From Pyrrhoderma lamaoense (taxonomy: Eukaryota; Basidiomycota; Agaricomycetes; Hymenochaetales; Hymenochaetaceae): a stretch of 64,000 nt of DNA. Where the stretch lies: contig NBAZ01000014.1 of assembly GCA_002794735.1 (NCBI GenBank), positions 496,001 through 560,000 of the forward strand. The letters run 5' to 3'. Below are positions 11,271 through 25,300 of this stretch, one piece after another. The notes below the pieces were generated by a model. It did no database searches. It was not told the origin of the DNA and saw only the letters and a list, made by a program, of their open reading frames with translations. The position numbers and the translations under genes are program-made. The stretch's first letter is position 1. Each line of letters begins with the position of its first letter.

Positions 11271-12760
11271 TTATAGAGTTTTCAGTTCTGCTTTCTCCTT
11301 TTCCTGCATGACTCGTTTTGCATGTACATCTACAATATATGTACTCTAAGTTGATGCGTCCGTGTTAAGCTGGTAAAAAGGAAACATACCTCGGCGTTTA
11401 ATCCATGCTTCAACAGATATTCCAGCAAAAACGACCGCTGCACCTGACCATTGCCCAGGGGTTAGTTTGTGATTATACACAACAACAGATAATATCATAG
11501 TGAAAAGCTTTCGTGTTAAGGTTATGGTGCTGTGTATACTAGTGAGAATAACATAATGAACCAGGAATGATAAACACTCACACCAAAGTCAAGCTACCAA
11601 AGTGCTGCAAAGTTTCAAAGATGAATAATTGACCCAAGGCGCCTGTGAAAGCAAACTGTAAAAGAGGTGAAACGACGGAAGGGTGCTCGCGTATAAAAGC
11701 TAGCACATTTGTGAGTTCTGAGCCAAACCCTTCAGAGGGATGTAAGACGGGAATGTAAGGTAGAGGGAGGATGGCGAGTCCGGTTGTGATGGCCGTAGAC
11801 ATGAGGTTGATCCAGAACATCATCTGTTGACCGGTTACTGCGTACCGGTCGAAAATCTCGTCTTGAGTGGAGTTGGTCGCACCATCAATAGCGAGGTTAA
11901 TAAGTAGGTAGATGATACCAATTATACTTGATCCACTGGATGACCCAGAACTATGGCCCTTATTACCACGTTTCTGGTCACCGAAACTCATGAACATCGT
12001 GATCCCAATAGTCACGAGTGCGACAACGAGGTACTTGTGAGGAGCGAATTTGCGTCGGTAGAGAAGGACGTTCATGAGCATTACTGGGACGAGTTTGCAT
12101 GATTTTCCGAGTACCATTGCGGGATAGGATATATGTGAGAGTGCGGCGAAACCGAATGGTGCTGCTGCTGTGATGAAGAATGCGCATTGGAGATACCTGG
12201 TTAGTAAAGCACGTCTGATTGCGGCTGTTTCGAGCGGAGTAGGGTGAGATAGTGCGTTCCCATTACTCTGAGAGTTCTTTTCCTTGGTAGTTCCAGTCCC
12301 ATTTGGAAGGGGTTTATAAGGTGCAACCGATTTGGATTTGACGTGTGTTGGTTCTAGGCCGAGAGCATGTGAGATCGTCTCTCCTGGTTTTCGTCTCAAG
12401 AGTATGTAAACGAAAGAAGATATCACACTGAAAGCACTTTGGAACGTGCTCATTGTGAGAGCGGATTTAAACTTTTCTGACTTGCTTCCATCTAAGTTTG
12501 AGAAAGGCACGGATACTATGCGAAAGCTTATAAGACTCCTTTATGGTGGGTAATGAAAGGAGAAATAGCGTACATCGCTCTTGAGCAATGGCCCATAGCT
12601 AGTAGTTTGAGTTGTATGAGTAGGTGACTATTAGATTATCTGTTAAAACTCACCAAGAACATCGAATAGACACCGATAATACAAACTCCTAATCTAGTTG
12701 GATATCAAGGGACAATCGAGTTATAGTGAATATCAAAGAAAAATACCTTAAGAGCGCCAT
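11271..12760 (-). CDS. HUT1: HUT1/SLC35B1-type UDP-galactose (nucleotide-sugar) transporter
   Basis: ER-membrane nucleotide-sugar transporter of the SLC35B/UAA family. Six exons read cleanly. The start at 12760 is in a 14-base exon (MALLR), then [22 protein letters not shown], a large exon (about 11576-12515), [20 protein letters not shown], and a C-terminal exon with a Lys-rich tail ([15 protein letters not shown]). Diagnostic blocks are [69 protein letters not shown] and [15 protein letters not shown]. Several long hydrophobic helices are evident. The C-terminal lysines may serve ER retention. A roughly 35-residue Asn/Gly/Lys-rich loop after the second helix is unusual in length. No frame break was found. 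Confidence 0.92.
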
Positions 12761-15067
12761 TATATTTCACCCTTGTTCTATGTGATTAAGCTAGAAATAA
12801 AGAATGAACGTAACGAGAGAGAAAGAGATACAAGTAAGAATATGAAGAAAGGCAGTAGCCAGTGAATTATGCCAGCGCGTTAGCTCTTAAGTTGACGTGT
12901 TCATAAATCCACGTGAGAATATTTGATCCGCGTTTGATCCTTTCCGGAGCGGATTTCTATGTCGTAATCGCGATCGCTTAGTCATATTCTCCGGAGATTT
13001 TAATTGGTCGAGAAGAACGAAAATAAGCCGGAAAACATTTTCCTTCCTATTTTCGGATCTTCAATCATCTTGGTTGCTTCTGTGTCGCTCACAATCATTT
13101 GCCATGATAACAATAAACAATCATAACTCGTTCCCTATTCCTCGGCATAGTCATAACTAAGCACATTGAAAGAGTGGATGAGGTTCATCTACCTAACGTT
13201 GGATTTTGTTAAAGCTGTAAAACTCAGGAAGGCACCTTGACGTTGTTTCATCGGGTATCTTACATGTCCATTAAACAGTTGTATGTACTCGTGAAATCTT
13301 TTAGCCATCTGAGACTTCTCATAATTGGGGGATGTGTCCCAACTATCGCCGTCTGCAATTGGTGCTATACTGTTTTCGCTAGTTGTCTATATATATAATT
13401 TATTAGAATAATTCTCCCATTGAATTGTGTCCCGCTTTTCTTGGGTATAACATGTAGTAACGGAACAATGAGGGATCTATTGCCGAAATGATATCACAAT
13501 AATCCGCGTTCAATCAAAGCTTTTGGTGCCATCTTACATCTATAGAAATGTATGTCAAAGTTAGAAGCCGGAACCGCAGTATAACTGTTTTCAAACAATG
13601 GACGGTATCACGAATTAAGAGTTAGTTATCTATGATTAATATAATGATACTTACAAGATCGTCACTGTCTATAAATAACATTTGCTCATCTACCCTACGA
13701 TATCACAATCATCCATAAGATGGAACCAAATCTTTCTGTTGATGTGGATCGGGGAGAAGTGAAAATGCCTCAGCGGCTGCGAGACATCATGATTATCAAT
13801 TGAAGCATTTTTTTTCATTCTTCACCCGCTGCAGTAGTCTTATCTTATACAGGAGCCTTCATCTCGGAATGTACAAAAGCCCTTACGGATATACACGAGA
13901 CCTTTTTTACGATGTTACTCACGCATCGAGCTCCGATCACTCATACATATGATACTCTTTGTAAATCTGTCTTTCTCTTGATACGTTGTAGAAAGTAACA
14001 TATAGTTCCTGGCATCTTTCATAGATTTGTACCGTAATTCTGACAGAAGGAAATCTCGGATAAGCTTGAAGTGTGACAGGATCGTGACCGCACATCAAGG
14101 GTTAAGGTTTTCAGTTACTGCTGGGTTTGTATGTGTGCACGAACACGTCTTTTCGAGTACAGGTTTAATATCATGACTAGTAAGGGGTTATGATATTTCA
14201 ATAGTACCTGAAGTCTGGATTGGAAAAAACCAGTATAGTGGAATCTGTTGTGTCTATGTAAGTAAAGGTTCCACTCAGTACTGAAAAATATGTAATTAGA
14301 AGTCACTAATACTCTTTGATACGAAACTCAGTTCTGACGATGTGATTGTACGCGACTCTCCCACTCTGATGATATCTTTCCATTCCATTCATATAAACCA
14401 TAACTAATCATCACTTTCATAAGATCGTGCTATCTTAGTCCGGATCTCAGGTATTAAATAAGCCGTAGATTAGTATGGCTATCCCCTTAGTCTGATGAGG
14501 CGTGCAATTTACTAAGATGTTGATGATAGTCAACTTTTCCGTGCTCACAACACATCGCTACTTTCTAAACCTAAAAATCCCGCACCTCTTCGTTGATGAA
14601 CGAAGCCCCAGCCTCCCGCTGATCAGAACAGATATTCTTGAGTATGGATGGAAATATAGTCGTAAATATAGCAAGGACTAAAATCATCATTGAAAATGTA
14701 ACTCGTGATACTGCGCCTCCTTAGCAGTGAGGTATACAACTGGTCCATTGTTCCTCCGTGGCTATCTGATCTTGATATAACACTTTTCTTCCGCATATAT
14801 CATCTTGCGACTACTTCTCTCACAATCAAATCTTTTTCGTGATCTTCTGGACGATATCATTGATATCGTTTCATAGCACACGAATCTTATCAAAGGACTG
14901 CTCTTTTCGTTTAATTGTCCTATTAATAGCTTACTAGATAAAGAGGATTCTACGTTTCGAGTAAATTTGTAGTTTTACATCATAGCTTCCACCTCCACCC
15001 CTAATCTCCTTTCCACCTTTTATTCTCCTCCCTTTCCAACTCTTGCCCGTTACTACATGCACAAATA
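12761..15067. other. intergenic spacer upstream of the NLR region
   Basis: About 2.3 kb without a supportable gene; all frames are short and AT-rich. It must contain the HUT1 promoter at its left edge and the promoter of the first NACHT-WD40 gene at its right edge, where a pyrimidine-rich stretch (about 14985-15045) precedes the start codon. No transposon ends were recognised. Confidence 0.55.
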
Positions 15068-18000
15068 ATGCCACCATACTATATTCTCAAAGGTTTGGAT
15101 ATATATCACGCACAGTTATAACCTTACTAACCTTGCGTCTAGTTTGCAGTGCTGAGATACAATCAGTTGGTGCAATATCCGGAAAGAATGGCTTTTTCTA
15201 TGCTTCCATCAGTTACAACGATGTAAAGCAAAGAACCAGTAATATTGAGAGCAAGGTCTCTCCAACTTGGAATGAGTCACTTCCTTTGTATGGTTATATT
15301 CTCTCTAGTTCTTAAAACTGTACACATGTTGATGGGTCAACAGGAAAGAAGTGGAAGAGAAATCAATAGTATCTATAAAGCTCAAGCAAGTTTCAAGTAT
15401 AAAAGATAATAATATTGGATATAGCCAACTTAGCTTGAGTGAAAGTAGTGGCAAAGGTATGAAAATTAGCTTAATCATCTCTGTTCTTGGTTTATACAGC
15501 TTACATGTATGAAGTTCAAGTGTCTCTGTACCCGACTAAGGACAAGCTTTCGAAGAAAACGGGCCCCGTGGGCTTCTTTATTCTCTACCTCCATTCTTCT
15601 GATGCGCACAAAAATGCAAAAGTTGCTCTGGGAAATGTCATCCGTATTTCACTTGGGTCTGAGGCCAATGATACTTGGGAGGAGATAGATAATATGATAC
15701 AATATGGAAAGGATATTGTACATAGTAAACTCTTAGAATCGTGCGAGTCCTTACTTCCTCTAGACAGTTTTATTGCAGGGATAGAAGCAGGGATAGATGC
15801 TGTATCAGAGGTATGTGTTAAGTTATTGATGGGGATTGCTTTAGACAACTAACAAATAATGAACAGATGTATCCATTAATAAAGTTGGGTTGGATCGCTC
15901 TATCGTCTCTCTACAAGGCAAGCATATACGAACACGTCCGCGAATATAGCTACTGAAGCTATGCTTACTTACAGCTCAAAGAGAAGCAGAAAGCTCTTGA
16001 TGCAAGAATATATGATCTGATACATGAACTGCTTCATGTCCTTCGAATAGCTGGGAATGTATCCAGTACCAAGCAACTAGTAAAGACAAGTAATATAGAT
16101 CTCCTGGATCTTATTACGGAGTGTAGTTATTTCATTCAGGGGTACCTTCCACGTGGTTTTATCGGTTAGTGAACAGTTCAAAGCCTATAGCATCATGCTT
16201 ATGTATCTTATTAGGTCATGCCCTCCGACCAGGTGAGGAGGCGACAGTAGGAAACTACGAGAAAGATATCAGGGCTTTGAAATCGAGATTAAGAGACAGC
16301 GTCTCTGTCCACAGCATGAACTTAATAGAAAGTATTGCAGATGCTAGTCTGCTTACCAGTAAGTTGGAGTTTTTAAGACTTGTGGAGTCTGATAAAATGG
16401 CTAACATTGAGTTATAGAATTAAAAATTACCCTCAATCCCTCCATAATTTCTGGAGCTGATCGGTCGAAGTGTCTAAAAGGTACTCGTACTAGGATTCAA
16501 GATCGAATATCGAACTGGATTTACGATACTGGACTTTACAAAGAAAATGTAGCTTTCTTACTGGGCGGTGCTGGTACTGGAAAGAGCACTATTGCAACAA
16601 CTATCGCAGAAAATTGCCGTGAGAGAGGAAGACTTGGATGTTACTTATTCTTTCAAAGGGGACACAGCGATCCTAACACAGTTATCCAGACAATCGCGTA
16701 TAATCTTGCGGTATCTAATCAATCGGTAGCGCTCTATGTCGACAAGGCACTTAGGAGATGTGGTAACTTAAGCTCAGCAACGCATGAAACTCTATTCAAT
16801 ATTCTCCTTAGAGATACCCTTCCTCCCTCCGTTAAGGATATACACTATCCTATTCTTATCGTTCTTGACGCCATCGATGAATGCGGTACACCTGAGACCC
16901 GCGCAACACTACTTGACGTCTTGGAGAAAGGTCTACCTGGTTTACCTTCCAACTTCCGCTTTCTTATCACTGGACGACCAGAGAGTGACATTAAAGCATT
17001 CTCATCTTCACTAAAAGCCTACGAATCGGATATCAATCTAGATGATATCCCAGACGATAACAAGAAGGATGTTTGCACTTATATTAATCATGAGCTCGAG
17101 GTGTTAAAAAAGAGAGGGAAACTCAAAGTGAGACAAGACTGGCCATGGGATGCGAACGTGAAGAAGCTTGGAGAGGCAGCTGATGGACTTTTCATTTGGG
17201 CTTCTACAGCAATAAAGTATGTATCTGGGGCCAAGATGCATCCCACTAGACATCTTGAACAACTAATCAGCAATACGAAAACATTGGACTTAGATGAGCT
17301 ATATATGACTGTGATAGAAACTTCGCTTGATTGGGATGAGGATACTCAGGCGCTCTTCACAAGCGTCTTCTCACTCATCTTCTTTAGAAAGTCACCTTTG
17401 TTGGACGAAGATATCGAGGGCATTCTTGATCTAGATCAAGGTGACACTGCAGAGCTACTTTCCAATCTTCGGTCCCTGGTGCGGTATGAATCTGGACAGC
17501 CGATCAAGATACATCATATTTCCTTCTTTGATTATCTTATATCGTGTCATGGAAAGCCATGGCATATTGATGTTGACTCACAGAAGAGAATTATATCTGC
17601 AAACTGCTTTGATCGCATGAGTGATTTGCTCAGATTCAACATCTGCAACCTTGAATCCTCCTTCCTAACCAATGAACAAATACCTGATCTTGAGGAACGA
17701 ATCAAGAAGAATATCCCATCTTTCATGAAATACGTGTGTCGTAACTGGGCTCGCCACCTTAGTGATGTACCCTACTCGCAGGACATGTGCGACAAGCTAA
17801 GGGAGTTCGCGTTTGAAAAGTTGTTGTTTTGGCTTGAGGTATTGAGCCTCACCATGACGTTCGATGATTGTGTCAACACAGCACTGACGAGTACTATCGC
17901 GTGGCTTGGAGTTAGTATTCATTGGTGAATCAAAGCATTTTTTTTCTGACATATTTATAGGATAATGATGTAGAATTATATGAGTTTCTCCAAGACGCAC

Positions 18001-20219
18001 ACCGACAAGCAACTATATTCTCGGAACCTATCTCTCAAAGCGCTCCGCATATTTACACTACCCTTCTTCCTCTCACGAAAATGGAATCGGTTTTTTCAAA
18101 ACGCTACGCTGAGTTTGCAAGCTCGGTTGTTCAAGTCGAGTACGTTGGTATTAAAAAACGCCCGGCATTAATCAAAGTGATCGAAGGTCTTGAGAATCAG
18201 TTCAACTCCATTTCGTTTTCACCGGACGGCACTAAGATTGTGTCAGGATCGGGGATGTTCGAATCTGATGAAGAATCAAGGCGTGGGATTATTTGCGTCC
18301 GAGATGCAATGAGTGGGAAAGTGTTAGCTGGACCACTTGAAGGGCATACGGAGCCGATTCTTACCGTTGCCTTCTCTCGTGACGGGAAAAAGATAGCATC
18401 TGGATCAACCGATAAAACAATACGAGTTTGGGATGCTTCAAATGGTGAACTAGTGCAAGGTCCGCTACAGGGCCATAATGGCTGGGTGAGATCAGTCGCC
18501 TTTTCTCCAGACGGGAAGTACATTGCATCGGGTTCCGATGATATGACCAATCGGCTGTGGGATGCTAGTAATGGCCTTCTATCTGGTACACCGTTGATGG
18601 GTGATACATGGTGTATCAGTTCAATCACGTTCTCCCCTAATAGTCACTACCTAGCATCGGGATCGGAAGACGGGTCGATAATTCTGTGGGACGTCAACTC
18701 TAGAAAGAGAAAAAATGATCCATTCATAGGATCCATCAGCTCAATCATATCTATTGTCTTTTCGGCAAATGGAGAGAACATTATTTCATGCTCTTTTGAC
18801 GGGGCTATCCGAGTCTGGAATGTATCCACAGGCCGGATTTTGCACCAGAATCCTAGGAGTGGTAGTGAAATGGTGAAAGAAGCTGCACACTCTTTCGATG
18901 GACAACATACTTTGACGGTGTATAACGATGGGATGATGAGAATGTGGAATGTGCTGGATTTTACCGAACCCCCGAAATGGTTTGAAGGAGGTCATCAATG
19001 TTTAAGTGTCACAGTAGCTCCTGATGGCTCTCGCTTCGCATCAAGCATTGATGACGGAACGATTAAAACGTGGGATGTGGTTGGTAGTGTGTCCGAAACT
19101 GAATCCTTCAAAGGACAAAGGAAATTCTGGGCGGTCGCGTTATCACAGAGTGGTCGGTATGTTGCGGCTGGGTTGGAAGATCATACAGTTTGTGTCTGGG
19201 AAACAGATAGTGGGAAACTTGAGCATGGTCCATGGCTAGGACATACGCTTGAAGTCCATTCTGTCGACTTCTCTCCCAACGAAGAGCTTGTCGCCTCTGG
19301 CTCTAGAGACTGTACAATCAGAATTTGGAATAGGACAAACGGTCATTGTACTGTATTGAAAGACCATAAAGACTGGGTGAGGACCGTGACCTTTTCGCCG
19401 TCGGGAAAATATGTTGCTTCAGGCTCTGATGATAGATCCATTCGAATATGGAATGTTGAAACTAGAAAATCAACTATACTGTCTACTGTCCGGGAAGAAC
19501 GCGGTGTGTTATCGATCCCGATAGCTTATTCTCTGGACGGAAAAAATATCGCCTCAAGCTTAGCCGACAACGCTATAAAAATATGGGATACGGAAGGTCA
19601 CCTAATTTCTAGTCTTGAAGGACATACTAATACGGTCCTTTGCTTAGCCTACTCGCATGACGGTTCAAAGATCGTCTCCGGATCTAATGATACAACAATA
19701 CGTGTTTGGGATGCTAAAGATGGAAAGACTATTTGCGAGCTAATACCGGACCCCCAGAGTGACGAAAGATCTCCTACACAATCAGTATGCTTCTCACACG
19801 ATAACGATAACAAGAGAATCTTGTCGGGGTCCGCAGATGGAAATATCTATTTGTGGGACGTTAAATCTGGTAGTCTTCTCTTCCATGGAAAACACTCTAT
19901 TGAAGGATCGGTTATATATGTCTCCTTTTTCCCTGATGATTTGCATTTTGTTTCTGCCAGTGGGTCGGACGACAGGACGGTTAAAGTCTGGTACATGGAT
20001 TGTGATCTGAAAGACATGGTCAGATATGAACAAAGGGAGGATGGTTGGGTTGTAGATAATAACGATCAGCTGCTCTTATGGGTTCCTATGGAGTATCGGG
20101 ATAAAACGTGTTCATTCGGTAATACCAAGATCATAGGTTGCCCTTTTTATGTTAAAGTAGACTTTACGGGCTGCATTGTCGGAGACGAATGGATAAAGCA
20201 ATTTTCGCCTCCATGGTAA
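15068..20219 (+). CDS. NLR-like STAND protein: C2-like, helical, NACHT, 14 WD40 repeats
   Basis: Nine exons: 15068-15092, 15143-15287, 15344-15456, 15500-15810, 15867-15917, 15975-16164, 16215-16358, 16418-17910, 17961-20219. They sum to 4,731 bases, an intact frame of 1,576 residues. The N terminus (YYILKVCSAEI, then KVSPTWNESLPL) resembles a C2 domain. A helical region (about residues 210-325) resembles the N-terminal domain of fungal STAND proteins. NACHT begins near 327, with Walker A GGAGTGKST (about 375), Walker B LIVLDAIDECG (about 473) and the sensor-like FRFLITGRPESD. From about 905 there are 14 WD40 blades, enough for two seven-bladed propellers. The last is followed by the DGWVVxxNxxLLLWVP tail typical of fungal WD40 NLRs. 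The fifth intron has a GC-AG border (AAG|GCAAGC at 15917). Presumed cytosolic sensor in non-self recognition; ligand unknown. Confidence 0.9.
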
Positions 20220-22375
20220 GCCTTTGTAGGACCAGCTAAGTAGATAGCCGGTCGTAGTGCATTTATAATGCGCTTTGTATTCTGCCCGGAAAGTCTATTA
20301 CTACTACGGCGGGCGTCTGGTCCATTTCTCTTACTATTTAGCTTCTCTTTCTACTCTTATCCGAGGATAGGGTTCGTTTATATGACCCCCTCGTTTCTGA
20401 TAGCTTAAAACTTTCGTCCAGTGGCATATAGCCACCTGGGAACCATGCTTTCCTTATTATCTATCCTTTGTCTCGCGTTTTGATATAAAAGCCTCCAGAC
20501 TTGAGGCCGTAGAAAATTAGTCAACTCCCTCAATACTTTTCCAATCAAATTTACTCTCCCCCCCCTCCCGAAGTAGCTCTCTGATAACAGTCGCCTGTAC
20601 CCTTTATCTTCTACTCTGCTGCTTGATCAGGCTTCCCGGACGCGCTTGTAACGCTCTGACCGTACTGCGAGTCGTCCATGCGGACTGAAATACATACACT
20701 TTTGTCTCAAACTACAGCTTCAGTCGGGGCTCTGTTCTATACGATTCTACTACTTTTACTGGTCTGTGAACTCTCAGCTCGCCTCAAAGTCTCTATCTCG
20801 CTCTACGCTCCGGCCGAAGTCGAGTATCTCGCTTTTTAGTCCTCAAATCTGAGCCTGAGCATCGTGTCTGGTGTAGGCAGGCTCTGTACCCCAAGTTCTC
20901 GCTCATTGGGTATATGTATAAGCTTGAAAATCATCAGATACCACATCCGATTTAAGCTTGATAATGGAAATAAGCATTCTTCCGATAAAAGAGTCCAATC
21001 AGACTATGATACTTCAATGAGAGTACTATATAGCCAGCTAGCTTGAATGTAAAATAGATAGGAAATTGGTGTTCAGTATTTCGTTATTCTTCGAAATGTG
21101 GAATTGAGAACGAGAACGAATCTAAAATCTTGATAGGATGCATATTACCGAGCCCAAGAGTCTCGGGAGAACTACCAAGAAGCATCAGAATTTCTTTTCT
21201 CCTAATGAGACTTCGCTTTTGATCTTCTAGTGAAGAAATCAGTATTTAATCTAGGTCCATCAACGAGATGCAACTTCTCTAATCCAGATCACTGGGCATA
21301 TACTTCTGTGCTGTAGAAGCTTTCTTAGTATTCTTGTATGCGTATCTCATTCTTTTTCTTTTCATATTTTTACAAATACCCATCATGTCCATCTGGGCGC
21401 TGTCGAACGTCTCCCTTTCCTTGTACTGTTATTCTCCTTCACAACATCAATCGAGGCGTATTCGGTAAGATCATGCAAGTGATAAGTACCTCCTGTGTTG
21501 TATAATATACTGTTTCATCTTTTACACATAACAATCCCTTAGCTAGGCACCATCAAAAGGATATTAAGACACGGCATAAGTAAAAAGAAGGTGTCTCTAA
21601 TATTGAAGATCCACGTGTTCGTGATATTATCTTCATCAATCAGTATCTATGTGTGGCGATTTACAAAACTGATTAAGCGCTCGCCTTGTACAAACCTGGA
21701 ATCTATTTGGTAAAAGTATCTTCTTTTCTCTTCTTCTTGTCTATTTTCCTAACACAATATTCACATCTATCACCCTTGGGAAAAGTTCTTTACTATCGAT
21801 TTCCGCCTTGTGTCTTGAGATTTATATCTTTTAGGAAGTTCTTTTTTTATGTATATGTTCTCTCGATACATACATTGTCTTTCAGCCTTCGCACTACTTG
21901 GGGTTTTCCACATTCATCGATCTGAGAATCACAGAAATATGATACCCTTTAATAGCACCATATCTTATATCTTGGGATGTTGCCTACATTGAGCTTCACA
22001 CCGTTGAGTTGGAGATGTTATGTATTAAGAGAATGGATTTTTGAAGCGGACGGATTGATATCAAATTATTGGCTTCTGGATCAGGGAATCCCGCTCTAGA
22101 AGGATGAATAGGTACGCCCTTGTACATGTGGATCAAACGGAGGTAGTAGAAGGCCAGAAACCCATCAATAAATAGTGAACCACAGAGATATTTGTACCAT
22201 GCATACTGAGTAAAGTGACACTTCGGGGTACGATCTTGACGGGAAATTAATTCAAAGGGCTATGCAGAGCCTGGATTCCAGTGTATATATAAGTAGTGTT
22301 GTTAGGGATTAAGAGGCTGGTCCCAATACACCCGCATAGCTTCGACCCAGTCGCAGAAATACCTACCACAATACA
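20220..22375. other. spacer between the two NLR genes
   Basis: About 2.1 kb with no supportable gene. The stretch 20600-20900 has more CG dinucleotides and mixed composition than the AT-rich remainder, so it could be old repeat or transposon debris, but no terminal repeat or protein remnant was recognised. No trace of a C2/STAND N-terminal exon set for the second gene was found. Confidence 0.5.
22284..22293 (+). promoter_or_regulatory. TATA box of the second NLR gene
   Basis: TATATATAAG lies 83 bases before an ATG at 22376 that opens a short frame. A pyrimidine/AC-rich leader lies between them. The spacing fits a TATA-driven fungal promoter. Confidence 0.55.
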
Positions 22376-25300
22376 ATGACAGACGATAAAATTAGCTACA
22401 GTAACTTAGAACTGAGTGGATGTTATAATGATGTTGCTCGCGACCAAACCATCCACAACTATGTCAAGGTAGCAAATCACTATATTACTAACATTAGTGA
22501 GTTTTTTTTAATTAAAAAATTGATTTGCTGCTGAAATCAGAAAATGACAAATAATAAGAACGAAACGATATTCTAACATCTGGAGCTAACCGACCAATGT
22601 GTCTGTATGGAACTCGTACTGACACATTAAGGAGGTTAACAGATTGGATAAACAACATCGAGGGTAGCGAATCGAATACAGCTTTCTTGATGGGTGCAGC
22701 TGGTACCGGGAAAAGTACCATTGCGACAACTATAGCGGAGAGTTACCGTCTCAAGAATCAGCTCGGATGTTGCATATTTTTCCTGAGAGAAAAGAGCGAC
22801 CCCACTGCAGTGATACAGGCGATCGCAGATAATCTCGCTGAGTTCGATGTATCCATTGCTCATGTGTTCCACACGGAATCCCAGAGATATAGCGACTTTG
22901 CCTCGGCAACTCTCGATAGCCAATTCAAAATTCTCCTTCAAAAGCCACTTCTCAGAGTTAGTACCCATAAACAATACCCCACTCTGATTGTCCTAGACGC
23001 TATTGATGAGTGCGGCACATCTCAGAGCCGAAAAGCCCTCCTCCGTGTCTTTGAGGCGGGTCTAAATACCTTACCCTCCAACTTTCGCTTTCTTATTACT
23101 GGACGTCCCGAGGAAGATATCATGCCATTCGCAGCATCGATTCCTTTCGTGATCAACTTGGACAAGCTCCCGGACGAGAATAGGAAAGACGTTTGCAGTT
23201 ATCTCAACTATGAGTTTAACATAATGAAAAGGAACGGGACTTTGGTTCTCCCAGGTGACTGGCCGTGGGAAAGGAATATGAAGAAGCTTGAAGATGCTGC
23301 AGATGGATTGTTTATTTGGGCATCAACGGCTGTAAAATATATCGAACAGAAGCGTAACAATCGTGTCGATTACCTCGAGGAGCTAATACTCAATAAATCA
23401 CTTGATTTAGATCAACTGTACCATACCATTTTGGAGAAAGCTCTGGAGTGGGATAAGTACACGAAAGCAAACTTCCCGAATGTATTTTCTCTCATCTCCT
23501 TCGGAAGAGAGCTGTTATCGGATAAGGATATCGACAATATCTTGGATCTAAGAGAAGGCACGACTGCAGCCATGCTAAACTGTCTACGTCCTTTATTTCT
23601 GTTTGAAGTCGGAGAAAAGATACGGATACATCATGCATCATTCTATGACTATCTTGTGACCCGTAGTGAAGGCAAGGATTGGCATATCGATGTCAATGAA
23701 AGGAAGAAAGTCATCGTCAACAATTGCTTCAAACGAATGGAAAGTTTTCTCCGATTCAATATTTGCAATCTTAGGACCTCCTTCATCCCTAATGAGGAGG
23801 TCTTCGCGATTCAGTCACGCATCAAGGAGAGTATCCCGACTCACATGAAGTATATATGCTGTAACTGGGCCCATCACCTACATGATACCTTATACTCGCA
23901 GGATCTGAACATCCAATTGAGATCATTTGCATACTGCAAATTACTGTTCTGGTTTGAGGTGTTAAGTCTCACCAGGACGTTCAATGACCATGTTGGTACC
24001 GCGTTGGCATACGCTATTAAATGGCTCGAAGTAAGTTCATCAATAGTACATTTGACACTCACGCTAATATATACATAATCAGGGCAAGGATAAGACGCTA
24101 TCTGCATTTCTCCGAAACGCGTACCTGCAAGCAAGTATCTTCTCTGAACCGATCTCTAAAAGTACTCCACATATATACTGTTCCTTTCTTCCCCTCACAC
24201 AAACTGAGTCTGTTGTTTCTAAGCACTACATGGTATATGCAAGTCCTTTTGCCCAAGTTGAATACGTCGGCGATAAAGCTCGCTCAGCACGTTTTAAAGC
24301 GATTGATATCGAGTACACATTGAGTTCTATCTCGTTTTCCCCAGATGGCACCCGAATTGTTTGTGGATCAAAATTTGGAACCATATACGTACTAGATGTG
24401 ATGAGCGGGAAAGAAATAACTGGTCCACTAGTACATTCTGGGGCTATCCTTACTGTCACGTTTTCTCCTGACGGAAAACTTATTGCGTCTGGATCACAAG
24501 ATAAAACAATCCAAGTTTGGAATACAGGCAATGGAGATTTGGTACAAGGGCCACTCCGGAGGCATGAAGACTGCGTGACGTCCGTCGCTTTTTCTCCAGA
24601 CGGAAAATATATTGCATCGGGATCTGATGATGGGTTTATTATATTATGGGATGTTGAGAGTGGCCAAGTAGCAGGGATCCCTCTGAATGGAGGAATAGGC
24701 GGAATCAAAGCAGTCTCGTACTCTCCTAGTGGTCAAATTCTAGTTTCTGGATCTGCAGAGGGACTAATCTTGTTATGGAATCTGCGTACTAACGAAATCA
24801 AGACCAGCCCCGCCATCGAGAAATCAGGACCAATTATATCTATCGCGTTCTCCACCGACGAAAAGGAAGTTGTATCTTGTTCGGCAGATGGGGGTATTCG
24901 TGCTTGGAACGTGTCTACAGGCAAGATAGTAGAATTGCTCCATGAAGGTGACAAAAAGAGTATGAGGGCAGCAGCGCATTTGACTGATAGACATCATATC
25001 TTGACTCTGTACGGCGATCGTGAAATAAGACTGTGGGATATAATGGATACTGAGAAACCCGCCAAATGGTTTTACGGGAGCAGACTATGCCAGTGTATTG
25101 CGGTAGCACCCGATGGTTCTTGGTTCGTGTCAGGATCTGATAGGGAAATAGAAATATGGGACGTGGCCGATGGTGTAACTGAGACTAAATTATATAAGGG
25201 ACAAAGCAGGATTTCTTCGGTTTCAGTATCACAGAGTGGTAGATATGTTGCTTCTGGCTCAAAGGACTATACGATTTGTTTGTGGGATGCGAAGAGTGGT

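Noticed and set aside
18197..18628. Minus-strand frames across both WD40 exons
   Set aside because: Repeated Ser/Pro/Asp antisense of WD40 repeat codons; also at 24226-24708 and 25267-26034.
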